A stretch of DNA of 13,818 nucleotides from CAYUYH01 sp964449175 (GTDB taxonomy: Bacteria; Planctomycetota; Phycisphaerae; SM23-33): the NCBI GenBank assembly GCA_964449175.1, contig CAYUYH010000042.1, forward strand, positions 1 through 13,818, given 5' to 3'. Numbering within the stretch: the stretch's first letter is position 1; each line of letters opens with the position of its first letter. Below are positions 1-6,777 of the stretch, piece by piece. The notes under the pieces are model-generated. The model was not told the origin of the DNA and ran no database searches. It saw only the letters and a program-made list of their open reading frames with translations. Both the position numbers and the translations under genes were made by a program.

Positions 1-398
1 TCCTTGGCCGGCACGAGCTTCCGCATCTCGTTCATGAGCATCAGCGTGTCCAACTCGAAGCGGATTGACAGGTCCAGGGCGGCTGAATCGTCCGCGCAAT
101 CCGCTGCGGCCTTCTTTGCCGCCTGGACGTCGGGGAAGGCCCGGCTGCTCGTCAGCACCTGGAGATAGCTCATGTACTGGCCCGGATACTCTTCCCGAGC
201 GCCGTGTCCGCCAAGGTCGGCCAGCATCTTCTCGAACCGCTGCTGGTGGAACTTCTCCTGTTCGGCGAGGTCCGCGAAGGTGCCCTTGAGCTGCTCGTCG
301 GATGCCTTCTTGGCCAAAGCCGAGTAGAAGGCCACGCCGCTCCGCTCGTCCTCAATCGCGATCTTGACCAGCTCCGCAACTTCGAACTGCTCAGCCAT
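1..398 (-). CDS. Ferritin-like / rubrerythrin-family protein (3' end outside window)
   Basis: The 132 visible codons, starting MAEQFEVAELVKIAIEDE, form two helices of a ferritin-like four-helix bundle. An acidic first helix (Glu16/Glu18) is followed by Glu48-x-x-His51, the carboxylate/histidine pair that binds iron in rubrerythrin-type domains. A third helix begins around Glu115 with ELDTLMLMNEM, and the second ExxH pair would lie beyond the window edge. Proteins of this family usually handle peroxide or iron through a di-iron centre. Whether this one has a rubredoxin domain cannot be seen. The start is supported by AAAGGAG placed 6 to 7 bases before the ATG. The gene is divergent from metK. 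Family membership is fairly secure from the pattern; the substrate is unknown. Confidence 0.8.
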   Translation of the reverse strand, partial: MAEQFEVAELVKIAIEDERSGVAFYSALAKKASDEQLKGTFADLAEQEKFHQQRFEKMLADLGGHGAREEYPGQYMSYLQVLTSSRAFPDVQAAKKAAADCADDSAALDLSIRFELDTLMLMNEMRKLVPAK

Positions 399-447
399 GG
401 CTGCTCCTTTCTTCTCTGGCGGCAGGTGAGTTTGCCGTCTTCGGTCG

Positions 448-472
448 CCCGGGGCCCCGGGCGCCCCGGGCC
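448..472. repeat. GC palindrome cluster with three CCCGGG hexamers
   Basis: CCCGGG occurs at 448-453, 456-461 and 465-470, and 448-461 is a perfect 14-base palindrome. If the candidate promoter at 490-517 is used, this falls in the transcribed leader of the ferritin-like gene, about 50-75 bases before its start codon, where it could fold strongly. A function is not shown. The rest of the 399-724 intergenic stretch holds only the two candidate divergent promoters and the metK leader; I see no RNA gene or small ORF I would defend there. Confidence 0.5.
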
Positions 473-489
473 TATCGTCGCCAGCGGGC

Positions 490-517
490 ATTGTCGCCGC
501 CGGCGCGGCTTTGCCAA
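490..517 (-). promoter_or_regulatory. Candidate sigma70-type promoter for the ferritin-like gene
   Basis: Read on the minus strand, TTGGCA (512-517) and GACAAT (490-495) are separated by 16 bases. They match 5/6 and 4/6 of the -35 and -10 consensus. The predicted transcript would have a leader of about 85 bases containing the CCCGGG cluster. This is pattern matching only. Confidence 0.3.
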
Positions 518-634
518 GAGTTTTCTTGCCGCCGCCGCCGGGCTTCTCTGAATACTAGCGCCACAGCACGCCTCCACGGCGGAACTTCCGGCGGGCTCGC
601 CTGGCTCCTCGCCCCGGCTTCCGCCGAGACGGTA

Positions 635-663
635 TTGCGTGCCCCCGGCGGCGACGCTAGACT
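635..663 (+). promoter_or_regulatory. Candidate metK promoter
   Basis: TTGCGT (635-640) and TAGACT (658-663) are separated by exactly 17 bases, giving a leader of about 55 bases before the metK ATG at 725. The arrangement mirrors TTGCGG-17-TAGAAT upstream of the next gene. The leader has AAGGA at 709-713, 11 bases before the start, and no recognisable SAM riboswitch fold. Confidence 0.45.
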
Positions 664-724
664 TTCCGACTTGCCGTGCAGCCGGCGAGGCGCGGCAGAC
701 AGCCAAGAAAGGACTTGAGCGAAA

Positions 725-1948
725 ATGGCCAAGGCACGTGTAAGCAAGATGCGCACGTTCACGAGCGAATCTGTCACCAAGGGCCACCCCGACAAGGTGG
801 CCGACCAGATCTCCGACGGCATCCTGGACAGCCTGTTGAAGCACGACACCCGCGCCCGCGTCGCCTGCGAGACGCTCGTCACCACCGGGCTGGTCGTGCT
901 GGCCGGCGAGGTCACGGTCCATAACACCGCCGCCGAGAAGGTGCTGCTGAGGGCCGAAGACGTCGCCCGCGAGGTCATCCGATCCATCGGGTACGACGAT
1001 CCGGCCATCGGCTTCGACTATCGCTCGTGCGCGGTCGTCAAGACTCTCCACAGCCAGTCGCCCGACATCTCCCAGGGCGTGACGGCCGGCAAGAAGAAGA
1101 AACAGGGCGCCGGCGATCAGGGGCTGATGTTCGGCTTCGCCTCCAACGAGACGCGCCAACTGATGCCGATGCCGATACACCTGGCCCATCGTCTGACCGC
1201 CGCCCTCAGCGAGGCGCGCGACAGCGGGCGCATCAAGTGGCTCCGCCCGGACGGCAAGAGCCAGGTCACCGTCGCATACCTGAACAACGCCCCCAGGCGG
1301 ATCGACGCGGTCGTGCTCGCCACGCAGCACGACGAGTCGGTCATCAGCCCGCGCACGGGCAACATGACCGACAAGGCCCGCGCCCTGCTGATCGCCAAGA
1401 TCATCAAGCCCGTGATCATGCGGGAATGCCCCAAGCTGTGGAGCAACAGGATCAAGTTCCTCATCAACCCGACCGGCAGGTTCGTGATGGGCGGGCCTCA
1501 CGGCGACACGGGGCTGACCGGCAGGAAGATCATCGTCGACACCTACGGCGGGCGCGGCGCACACGGCGGCGGGGCGTTCAGCGGAAAGGACCCCTCGAAG
1601 GTGGACCGCTCGGCCAGCTACATGGCCAGGTACGTCGCCAAGAACATCGTGGCGGCCAGGCTGGCGACCGTCTGCGAGGTGCAGCTTGCCTACGCGATCG
1701 GCGTGGCTGAGCCCGTGAGCGTGCTGGTCGACTGCGAGGGCACGGGCGTGGTGGACAACGGGCTTCTGGACAAGGTCGTGCGCGACATGTTCCCGCTCGC
1801 GCCGGCCGAGATCATCAAGTATCTCAACCTGCTCAGGCCCATCTACCGCGAAACCGCCCACGACGGGCACTTCGGGCGGGTCGGCAGGAACTTCACCTGG
1901 GAGCGCACGGACAAGGTCGCCGCCCTGCGCAAAGCCTGTAAGCTGTAG
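725..1948 (+). CDS. metK: S-adenosylmethionine synthetase
   Basis: This cytosolic enzyme makes S-adenosylmethionine from ATP and methionine. The 407-residue product carries the family signatures: GHPDK at 20-24 in the N-terminal domain, the GAGDQG loop at 128-133, and the glycine-rich GGGAFSGKDPSKVDRS stretch at 281-296 near the active site. Its length is slightly above the E. coli enzyme (384), mainly from a short N-terminal lead and a lysine-rich insert (KKKK) just before GAGDQG. An alternative ATG at 749 (MRTFTSES) also fits family N-termini, but the start at 725 has the better upstream AAGGA. It is transcribed alone, divergent from the ferritin-like gene, and ends in TAG. The SAM it makes would feed, among others, the methyltransferase encoded at 4557-5162. 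Confidence 0.97.
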   Translation: MAKARVSKMRTFTSESVTKGHPDKVADQISDGILDSLLKHDTRARVACETLVTTGLVVLAGEVTVHNTAAEKVLLRAEDVAREVIRSIGYDDPAIGFDYRSCAVVKTLHSQSPDISQGVTAGKKKKQGAGDQGLMFGFASNETRQLMPMPIHLAHRLTAALSEARDSGRIKWLRPDGKSQVTVAYLNNAPRRIDAVVLATQHDESVISPRTGNMTDKARALLIAKIIKPVIMRECPKLWSNRIKFLINPTGRFVMGGPHGDTGLTGRKIIVDTYGGRGAHGGGAFSGKDPSKVDRSASYMARYVAKNIVAARLATVCEVQLAYAIGVAEPVSVLVDCEGTGVVDNGLLDKVVRDMFPLAPAEIIKYLNLLRPIYRETAHDGHFGRVGRNFTWERTDKVAALRKACKL

Positions 1949-2023
1949 CCACGCTGTCGCGATGCGCTCATAAGGCGCGGCGAGGCTCCAGTCCCGCCGT
2001 GAAGCTCGATGCCGGGCAACACA

Positions 2024-2049
2024 GGTGGCGGGGCCGGGGCTCCGCCGCC
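2024..2049 (+). repeat. Hairpin-forming element downstream of metK
   Basis: GGTGGCGG and CCGCCGCC flank a loop, giving a stem of about 8 pairs including one G-T pair. It lies 75 bases after the metK stop and shares arm sequence and spacing with a hairpin after pdxJ (10401-10426). No U-tract follows, so it is not a classical terminator. The remainder of 1949-2195 holds only this hairpin and the candidate promoter of the next gene. Confidence 0.4.
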
Positions 2050-2088
2050 CGAACTCCGAGCTGAAACGGTGCCGCGACGATGCCGGCC

Positions 2089-2117
2089 TTGCGGCGCCGG
2101 GCCGGGCCTCCTAGAAT
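2089..2117 (+). promoter_or_regulatory. Candidate promoter for the GT-TPR gene
   Basis: TTGCGG (2089-2094) and TAGAAT (2112-2117) are separated by exactly 17 bases. The -10 box matches 5/6 of consensus. The predicted leader is about 72 bases before the ATG at 2196. Confidence 0.5.
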
Positions 2118-2195
2118 CCCGTCAAGTTCGGCCGCGGGCATGGTGCGGCGCTGGTTCGCTCCCTCGGCTGACTTCTCCCAGAGGCACGCGGCGCC

Positions 2196-4547
2196 ATGGC
2201 GGTCGAGCAAGCGGACAGCCCCAGCACCACCCAGCCCGGCAACTCGGCCGATGGCCCGCGGGAAGGCGCCCTCGCCAGGCGCCCGCGACGCTGGGCGGAG
2301 CTGGACTCGCTCGACTGGCGGATAGCGATGGGCTTCTTCGCGGCGGCACTGCTGATCCGCGGCGTGTATCTCTGGCAGTCCGCCGCCAACCCGACGTTCA
2401 AGGCGCCGGTCGTCGACGCCATGACGTATCACTTCCTCGCCGCCAAGCTCGCCGGCCCGACGCACCAGATGGACACGGCGTACTTCTGGCAGCCGTTCTT
2501 CTATCCGTTCCTTCTCGGCGTCGTCTACTACGTCACCGGCACGTCCATCGTCGCGGCCAGGATCGTCGGCATCACGATCGGCTCGCTCACCTGCGCCGGC
2601 ACGTACCTGCTCGGCCGCAAGGTCTTCGGCCGCAAGCCCGGGATACTTGCCGGCATCATGGCCGCCCTCTACGGGCCGCTGATATTCTGGGAGGCCGACC
2701 TGATGGGCGACTGGCTGGCGGCCTTCTGGGCGGTCGTCCTGTTGCTGTTGCTGCTACGCGCGCAGGATACGGGCTGCGCATGGACGTGCGTCGGCGTCGG
2801 CCTGTGCGGGGTGCTGGCCATCCTGACGCGGCCTACGATGCTGCCGTTCTTCGCGGCGGCGTGCGCGTACCTGATCTGGTCGCTGTATCGCAGCGGCGAC
2901 CGGTGGCGGTCCCTGCTGTCGGCCGGGCGAAACGTCGTGGGGGGCTTCCTGATACTGGCGCTGCCGTTTGTGTGGCTCAACCACCACGTAACGGGCAACG
3001 TCGCCTTCATGCCCTCCTCCGGCGGGATCAACCTCTACATCGGCAACAACCCGGACATGGAACGCACGCTGACCATCCGCCCGGGATACGAATGGGAGGA
3101 GCTCTGCGACCTGCCTATGCGCGAGGAGGGCGTCAGCGAGGACTCCCAAGCCGGCCGGCAGGGGTTCTACTACAAGAAGGTCCGCCAGTACGTCGCCGAT
3201 CAGCCGCTGTCGTTCCTTGCCGGGCTGGGCGGCAAGACGGCGCGGTTCGTAAGCTCCCGCGAGCTGCCGCGAAACGTCGACATCTACATGTTCCGCCAGT
3301 GGTCGTCGCTGCTGTCGGCGCTGGTGTGGAAGGCGGGCGCCTTCGGCTTCCCGTTCGGGCTGCTGCTGCCGCTGACGGTCGCCGGCGCGGTGCTGCTGTG
3401 GCGGCGGATACCGGCGTTTGTCTGGCTGATGCTCGCGCTCTGGCCGGCGGCGGTGATCCTCGTGTTCGTCGCCGGGCGATACCGCCTGGCGGTGGCGCCC
3501 GCGATGATCGTGGTCGCCGCGGGCGGGGTGTTCGCCATCATCGACGCCGTCCGCCGGCTCCGCCTGGGCAAGCTGGCGGTCGTGGCCGCGTGCGTGGCCG
3601 CGAGCGTCGCCGCCGCCACCGTCCCGGGACCGTTCATCGAGGAGAAGGTCGACTACCCCGCCGAGCTGCCCTACGACCTGGGGGCGGTCTACTTCGAGTT
3701 CGGCAACAGCAAGAGTCGCAACGACCCCGCGCGGGCCGAGTACTTCGAGTTGGCGGCGGAGTCGTTCGCCGAGGCCGCGCGGCGCAAGGGCGACTACGCC
3801 GACGCCTACAACAACCTCGGCAACTGCCGCGCGCAGCAGGGCAGGCTCGACGAGGCCCTGGCTCACCTCAACCGCGCCGTCGAGCTGAACCCAAACCTCT
3901 CGCAGGCCATGACGAACATGGGCGCGATCTACCGCAAGCGGAAGCAGTTCGACGAGGCCATCAACGTCCTGCGCCGCGCCCTGGCCGTCAACGACAGGAA
4001 GGGCCTGACCCACTACCACATGGCCCTGGCACTGATCGCGGCGGGCCGGAGCGACGAGGCCGTCGCCCACCTCGTCAAGACATACGAACTGGACTCCAAC
4101 CTCGCCCACCGCCTGTGGGCGCGGATGCTCCAGGCCGACATCCTGTTCGGCAAGGGCCGCGGCGCCGAGGCCGCGGCGCTCTACCGCGACGTGCTGGCGG
4201 AGGCGGGACCCGCGCCGCCGGCGATCAAGGCAAGGGCGCTGAAAGGAGTCGCCTGGATACTCGCGACGTGCATGGACGCGAAAGTCCGCGACGGCGCCGA
4301 GGCCGTCAGGTTGGCGCATCTCGCGGCCAAGGTCGACAAGAGCGGCTCGACCGCGGACATACTCGCCGCCGCATACGCCGAGGCCGGGATGATGGAACAG
4401 GCGATTAGGGCTGCCTCCGCCGCCGTCGCCGCCGCCGACTCCGCCGGCATGACCGAAAAGGCGATGGAGATACGCGCGAGGTTGCGACTGTATCAGGCCG
4501 GCCAGCCCTGCCGATCCGAGACTGCCTACGAGCTGGGCCTGCCCTAG
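2196..4547 (+). CDS. Multi-pass GT-C (PMT/ArnT-like, GT39) glycosyltransferase with C-terminal TPR domain
   Basis: The product has 783 residues. After a polar N-terminus of about 42 residues come roughly ten hydrophobic segments up to about residue 475. They carry features common in undecaprenyl/dolichyl-phosphate-sugar-dependent transferases: an acidic residue in the first large loop (Asp74 in VVDAMTYH), a second acidic loop (Glu166, Asp168 in FWEADLMGD), INLYIGNN near 278-285, and GRYRL at 427-431. From about residue 510 it switches to TPR repeats (YADAYNNLGNCRAQQGRLDEA at about 534-554, and units near 568-600, 604-634 and 644-670). Known relatives transfer a lipid-linked sugar to protein or lipid on the outer face of the inner membrane, and the TPR part could bind a partner. 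The start is supported by GAGG 10 bases upstream. The acceptor is unknown. It converges with a methyltransferase gene after 9 bases. Confidence 0.82.
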   Translation: MAVEQADSPSTTQPGNSADGPREGALARRPRRWAELDSLDWRIAMGFFAAALLIRGVYLWQSAANPTFKAPVVDAMTYHFLAAKLAGPTHQMDTAYFWQPFFYPFLLGVVYYVTGTSIVAARIVGITIGSLTCAGTYLLGRKVFGRKPGILAGIMAALYGPLIFWEADLMGDWLAAFWAVVLLLLLLRAQDTGCAWTCVGVGLCGVLAILTRPTMLPFFAAACAYLIWSLYRSGDRWRSLLSAGRNVVGGFLILALPFVWLNHHVTGNVAFMPSSGGINLYIGNNPDMERTLTIRPGYEWEELCDLPMREEGVSEDSQAGRQGFYYKKVRQYVADQPLSFLAGLGGKTARFVSSRELPRNVDIYMFRQWSSLLSALVWKAGAFGFPFGLLLPLTVAGAVLLWRRIPAFVWLMLALWPAAVILVFVAGRYRLAVAPAMIVVAAGGVFAIIDAVRRLRLGKLAVVAACVAASVAAATVPGPFIEEKVDYPAELPYDLGAVYFEFGNSKSRNDPARAEYFELAAESFAEAARRKGDYADAYNNLGNCRAQQGRLDEALAHLNRAVELNPNLSQAMTNMGAIYRKRKQFDEAINVLRRALAVNDRKGLTHYHMALALIAAGRSDEAVAHLVKTYELDSNLAHRLWARMLQADILFGKGRGAEAAALYRDVLAEAGPAPPAIKARALKGVAWILATCMDAKVRDGAEAVRLAHLAAKVDKSGSTADILAAAYAEAGMMEQAIRAASAAVAAADSAGMTEKAMEIRARLRLYQAGQPCRSETAYELGLP

Positions 4548-4550
4548 CCG

Positions 4551-4564
4551 GCGGCCTCAGCCGC
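4551..4564. terminator. Short hairpin at a convergent gene junction
   Basis: GCGGC-CTCA-GCCGC is a perfect 5-base-pair stem with a 4-base loop. It lies between the stop of the GT-TPR gene (4545-4547) and the stop of the opposing methyltransferase gene (4557-4559), partly inside the latter. With no T-run on either strand, a termination role is only a guess from position. Confidence 0.22.
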
Positions 4565-5162
4565 GCCTGCGGCAGATCACGGTGAAATCGCTGGGCAGAT
4601 AGTCGTCCACTATCTGGATCGTGCAGCCGAGCGGCGCGATGGCCTCGACCACCTCGGCCGGGTCGTAGTAGAAGCAGTGGTCGTAGCGGCTCGGCGCGCG
4701 ATGGTGCAGCAGGTTGAACACCGCCGCCTCGTCGGCCAGCTCGAGCATCCGCCCTGCCGCCCGGGGGACGAACTCGATGTTGTTGCCCAGGTCCAGGTTG
4801 AACACGCCGGAGCAGAACACCACGTCGAACCGCCTGCCCGGCAGCGAGTCCGGCGCGAACACGTCCGTGCACTCGAACCGCGCGCCCGGATACATCTGCC
4901 TGGCCGCGTAGACCATCTTCTCGACGATATCCACGCCGGTGTAGTCAACGGGGATGTTTCGGCCCTTCAGGAAGTCCCACAGGTCGCCCAGACCGCAACC
5001 GACGTCCAGCAGCCTTCTGTCGGTCAGCTCCACGCAGCGGACAAGCGCCTCGAAGCGGGCGCGCTGCCCGGCGGAGTCCGACCAGTCCAGGACGTCGTAG
5101 TTCTCGCGGTCGCCGCGGACCCGCGGCTCATAGTGGGAACGAATGATATTCTTCTTACTCAT
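4557..5162 (-). CDS. Class I SAM-dependent methyltransferase
   Basis: The 201-residue product has a Rossmann-type SAM-binding core. Motif I is LLDVGCGLGD at 51-60, an acidic residue follows the second strand (Asp78 in YTGVDI), and Asp100 in FECTDVF and the FDVVFCSGVFN strand (112-122) fit motifs II-III. The C-terminal part (LLHHRAPSRYDHCFYY) may help bind the acceptor, which I cannot identify. I chose the ATG at 5162 (MSKKNII) because the 27 upstream codons in frame overlap the preceding gene and do not look like a conserved N-terminus. The start lies inside the last codons of the upstream 540-residue gene (8-base overlap), so it is the last gene of a coupled dapF cluster. Its substrate could be a small molecule or a lipid; the sequence does not decide. 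Confidence 0.85.
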   Translation of the reverse strand: MSKKNIIRSHYEPRVRGDRENYDVLDWSDSAGQRARFEALVRCVELTDRRLLDVGCGLGDLWDFLKGRNIPVDYTGVDIVEKMVYAARQMYPGARFECTDVFAPDSLPGRRFDVVFCSGVFNLDLGNNIEFVPRAAGRMLELADEAAVFNLLHHRAPSRYDHCFYYDPAEVVEAIAPLGCTIQIVDDYLPSDFTVICRRRG

Positions 5163-6777
5163 TGCCGCGTTGCGCAGGCTCGCGATAGACCTCCGCCTCT
5201 GCCACAACATGATTATAGAATTCTTTTCCGCCGGCCGCGACACACCACGGCCAAATCGCCCCTCGGCTGTCCCAGTAGTCGATGTCGCGCATGTGCCAGT
5301 CCGTGGCGATCTGGCTCAACGTCGCGGCCAGCAGGTCGGTCTGGACGGCCTTGAGCTGCTTCCACACCTCGCGGATGGCAGGGCTCTTGGGGTCGCGGGC
5401 GGCCAGCTCGCGGCGGCGTGCGTCCAGCCGGTCAGCCTCTGCCGCCAGGGCGGGGCAGTTCTCCCGCTGCCACTGGCGTCGGCCATCGTCGCTGCCGAAC
5501 CCCTCCAGCCGCTCGGCGGCCTGGCGGGCGAGCTCGCCATACTCCGCCGCCAGCCTGCTTGCGGGAACCTCGACTGCGCCAAAACACGCGGCCAGGTGCT
5601 CCGGCAGGCGGAGGATCGTGTCCAGCCGCCCCAGCCGGTCGAGCAGGTGAAAGCGGACACGCACCAGCGGACGCACCTCGCCCGTGAGCAGGCCTTCCTC
5701 CACCAACCGGGCGGCGAGGTGCTGGGCGGCCGGCATGTACGACGAGCCGCGATACGGCAGCGCCAGCTCCGCGCCGTCCGGTCCCCAGCGCACCTGTATC
5801 GCCAGCATGACCGCCTTGCCGGACAGGCCCCACACCCCCGCGGCCCGGAGCTCATCGAGCGGCACTCTGCCGTTGCGGAGGGGGAAGTGCTCATCGGCGA
5901 TGCGGATGCCGCCGTCGGCGAGCCGGACGTTTACCCGCACGCTGCGGCCCTGATGGTTCATCGCCGCGAAGAACGGCAACTCGCCGGCGGCTGTGTCCAG
6001 CGGGCTCGGCGCCGCGGGCGTCCGGCGGAGCGAATCGTTGTACAGCTCGGCTGCCTGGTCGTAGTCGCGGCAGAACATCTCCAGCAGCGCCGCCGCCGGC
6101 GCATCGGCCGACAGACCCGCCAGTGAAGAGGCCAGCCCCAGCTCCACAGACTCACCCACGACCTGCCCCGTCCACGCTCGGTAGAGGTTCACCAGCTTGC
6201 CGCCGGCGTGCTCGGCCAGCAGGTCCGCCACGCGCCGGCCCTCGACGGCGAACCAGTCGCCGATGCGTTCCTGAGCCGCCCGCTGGGGAAACCGCTCGAG
6301 CATGTCGGCCCGCGCGATGTCCATGAGCTGTCGGAGCGGCTCGGCCGCCTCGGCCACGCTGATGTCCGCGATGATGCGGTGGTGGCGGCGGTCGCCGACG
6401 TAGCTTGGGGCGATCAGCTGCCAGTTGTCGGCGGGAGAGTATTTGTCGTAGAGGTCCTCGACCGTCTGGCCCAGTTGCCTGGCCAGGGCGGCTGTCTTCA
6501 TGCCCACGAGCGGCTCCCACCAGCGCAGGTCGACCGGCAGCCGGCCCAGGAAGCCGCAGTAGAACAGCGCCGCGCCCCAGTCGGCGGCGCCGCTGTGGTG
6601 CCATCTCTCGCGGGCCAGACGCGGCCGGTCGCCGCCGGCCTGCGAGCCGATGGCGGTAAAGGCGACGTCGATATCCTCGACGAAGTGGCGCACCGGCTCG
6701 CCGCGCCTGCTGAGAACCTGGCACTTGGGCACGGCGTCCCACAGGCTGTGGCAGTTCTGATCTATGCTGACGATCAT
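5155..6777 (-). CDS. Unrecognised 540-residue soluble protein, coupled to dapF
   Basis: I do not recognise this family. The predicted protein is soluble, with no signal peptide and no membrane segment. It is rich in tryptophan (16 residues, e.g. Trp86-Trp87, and Trp494 to Trp511 near the C-terminus). Visible parts are an N-terminal region with HH pairs (60-61, 132-133), a middle alpha/beta-looking segment (about 275-345, with SVRVNVRLADGG and VMLAIQVRWGPDG), a charged helical stretch likely to form a coiled coil (about 405-490), and a conserved-looking aromatic tail (DYWDSRGAIWPW, 500-511). The ATG at 6777 overlaps the dapF stop as ATGA, and the gene end overlaps the methyltransferase start, so the three are probably translated together. 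The reading frame is long and intact, and its codon pattern matches its neighbours. Length and coiled coil recall BshC, but the TGQQ-type motif of that family is absent. Confidence 0.82.
   Translation of the reverse strand: MIVSIDQNCHSLWDAVPKCQVLSRRGEPVRHFVEDIDVAFTAIGSQAGGDRPRLARERWHHSGAADWGAALFYCGFLGRLPVDLRWWEPLVGMKTAALARQLGQTVEDLYDKYSPADNWQLIAPSYVGDRRHHRIIADISVAEAAEPLRQLMDIARADMLERFPQRAAQERIGDWFAVEGRRVADLLAEHAGGKLVNLYRAWTGQVVGESVELGLASSLAGLSADAPAAALLEMFCRDYDQAAELYNDSLRRTPAAPSPLDTAAGELPFFAAMNHQGRSVRVNVRLADGGIRIADEHFPLRNGRVPLDELRAAGVWGLSGKAVMLAIQVRWGPDGAELALPYRGSSYMPAAQHLAARLVEEGLLTGEVRPLVRVRFHLLDRLGRLDTILRLPEHLAACFGAVEVPASRLAAEYGELARQAAERLEGFGSDDGRRQWQRENCPALAAEADRLDARRRELAARDPKSPAIREVWKQLKAVQTDLLAATLSQIATDWHMRDIDYWDSRGAIWPWCVAAGGKEFYNHVVAEAEVYREPAQRGNE

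Noticed and set aside
664..724. SAM riboswitch in the metK leader
   Set aside because: The predicted leader is about 55 bases and shows no recognisable SAM-aptamer core or terminator.
170..1870. Long minus-strand open frame opposite metK
   Set aside because: It is antisense to a clear MetK, has low-complexity Arg/Ala/Gly/Val-rich translation, and arises from GC-rich third positions.
2754..4319. Minus-strand frame opposite the GT-TPR gene
   Set aside because: It is an antisense shadow with biased composition and no ribosome-binding site or motif.
2009..4408. Long plus-strand frame of 799 codons overlapping the GT-TPR gene
   Set aside because: It is a shifted frame of the real gene; the translation is Arg/Gly/Pro-rich with no domain, while the chosen frame has membrane segments and TPRs.
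5212..5217. Perfect TATAAT on the minus strand before the methyltransferase
   Set aside because: It is made of codons Tyr-Asn inside the 540-residue gene and has no -35 partner at 16-18 bases.
5155..6777. Identification of the 540-residue protein as BshC (bacillithiol synthesis)
   Set aside because: Length and a C-terminal coiled coil are similar, but the TGQQ-type N-terminal motif and the EDHD stretch are not found.
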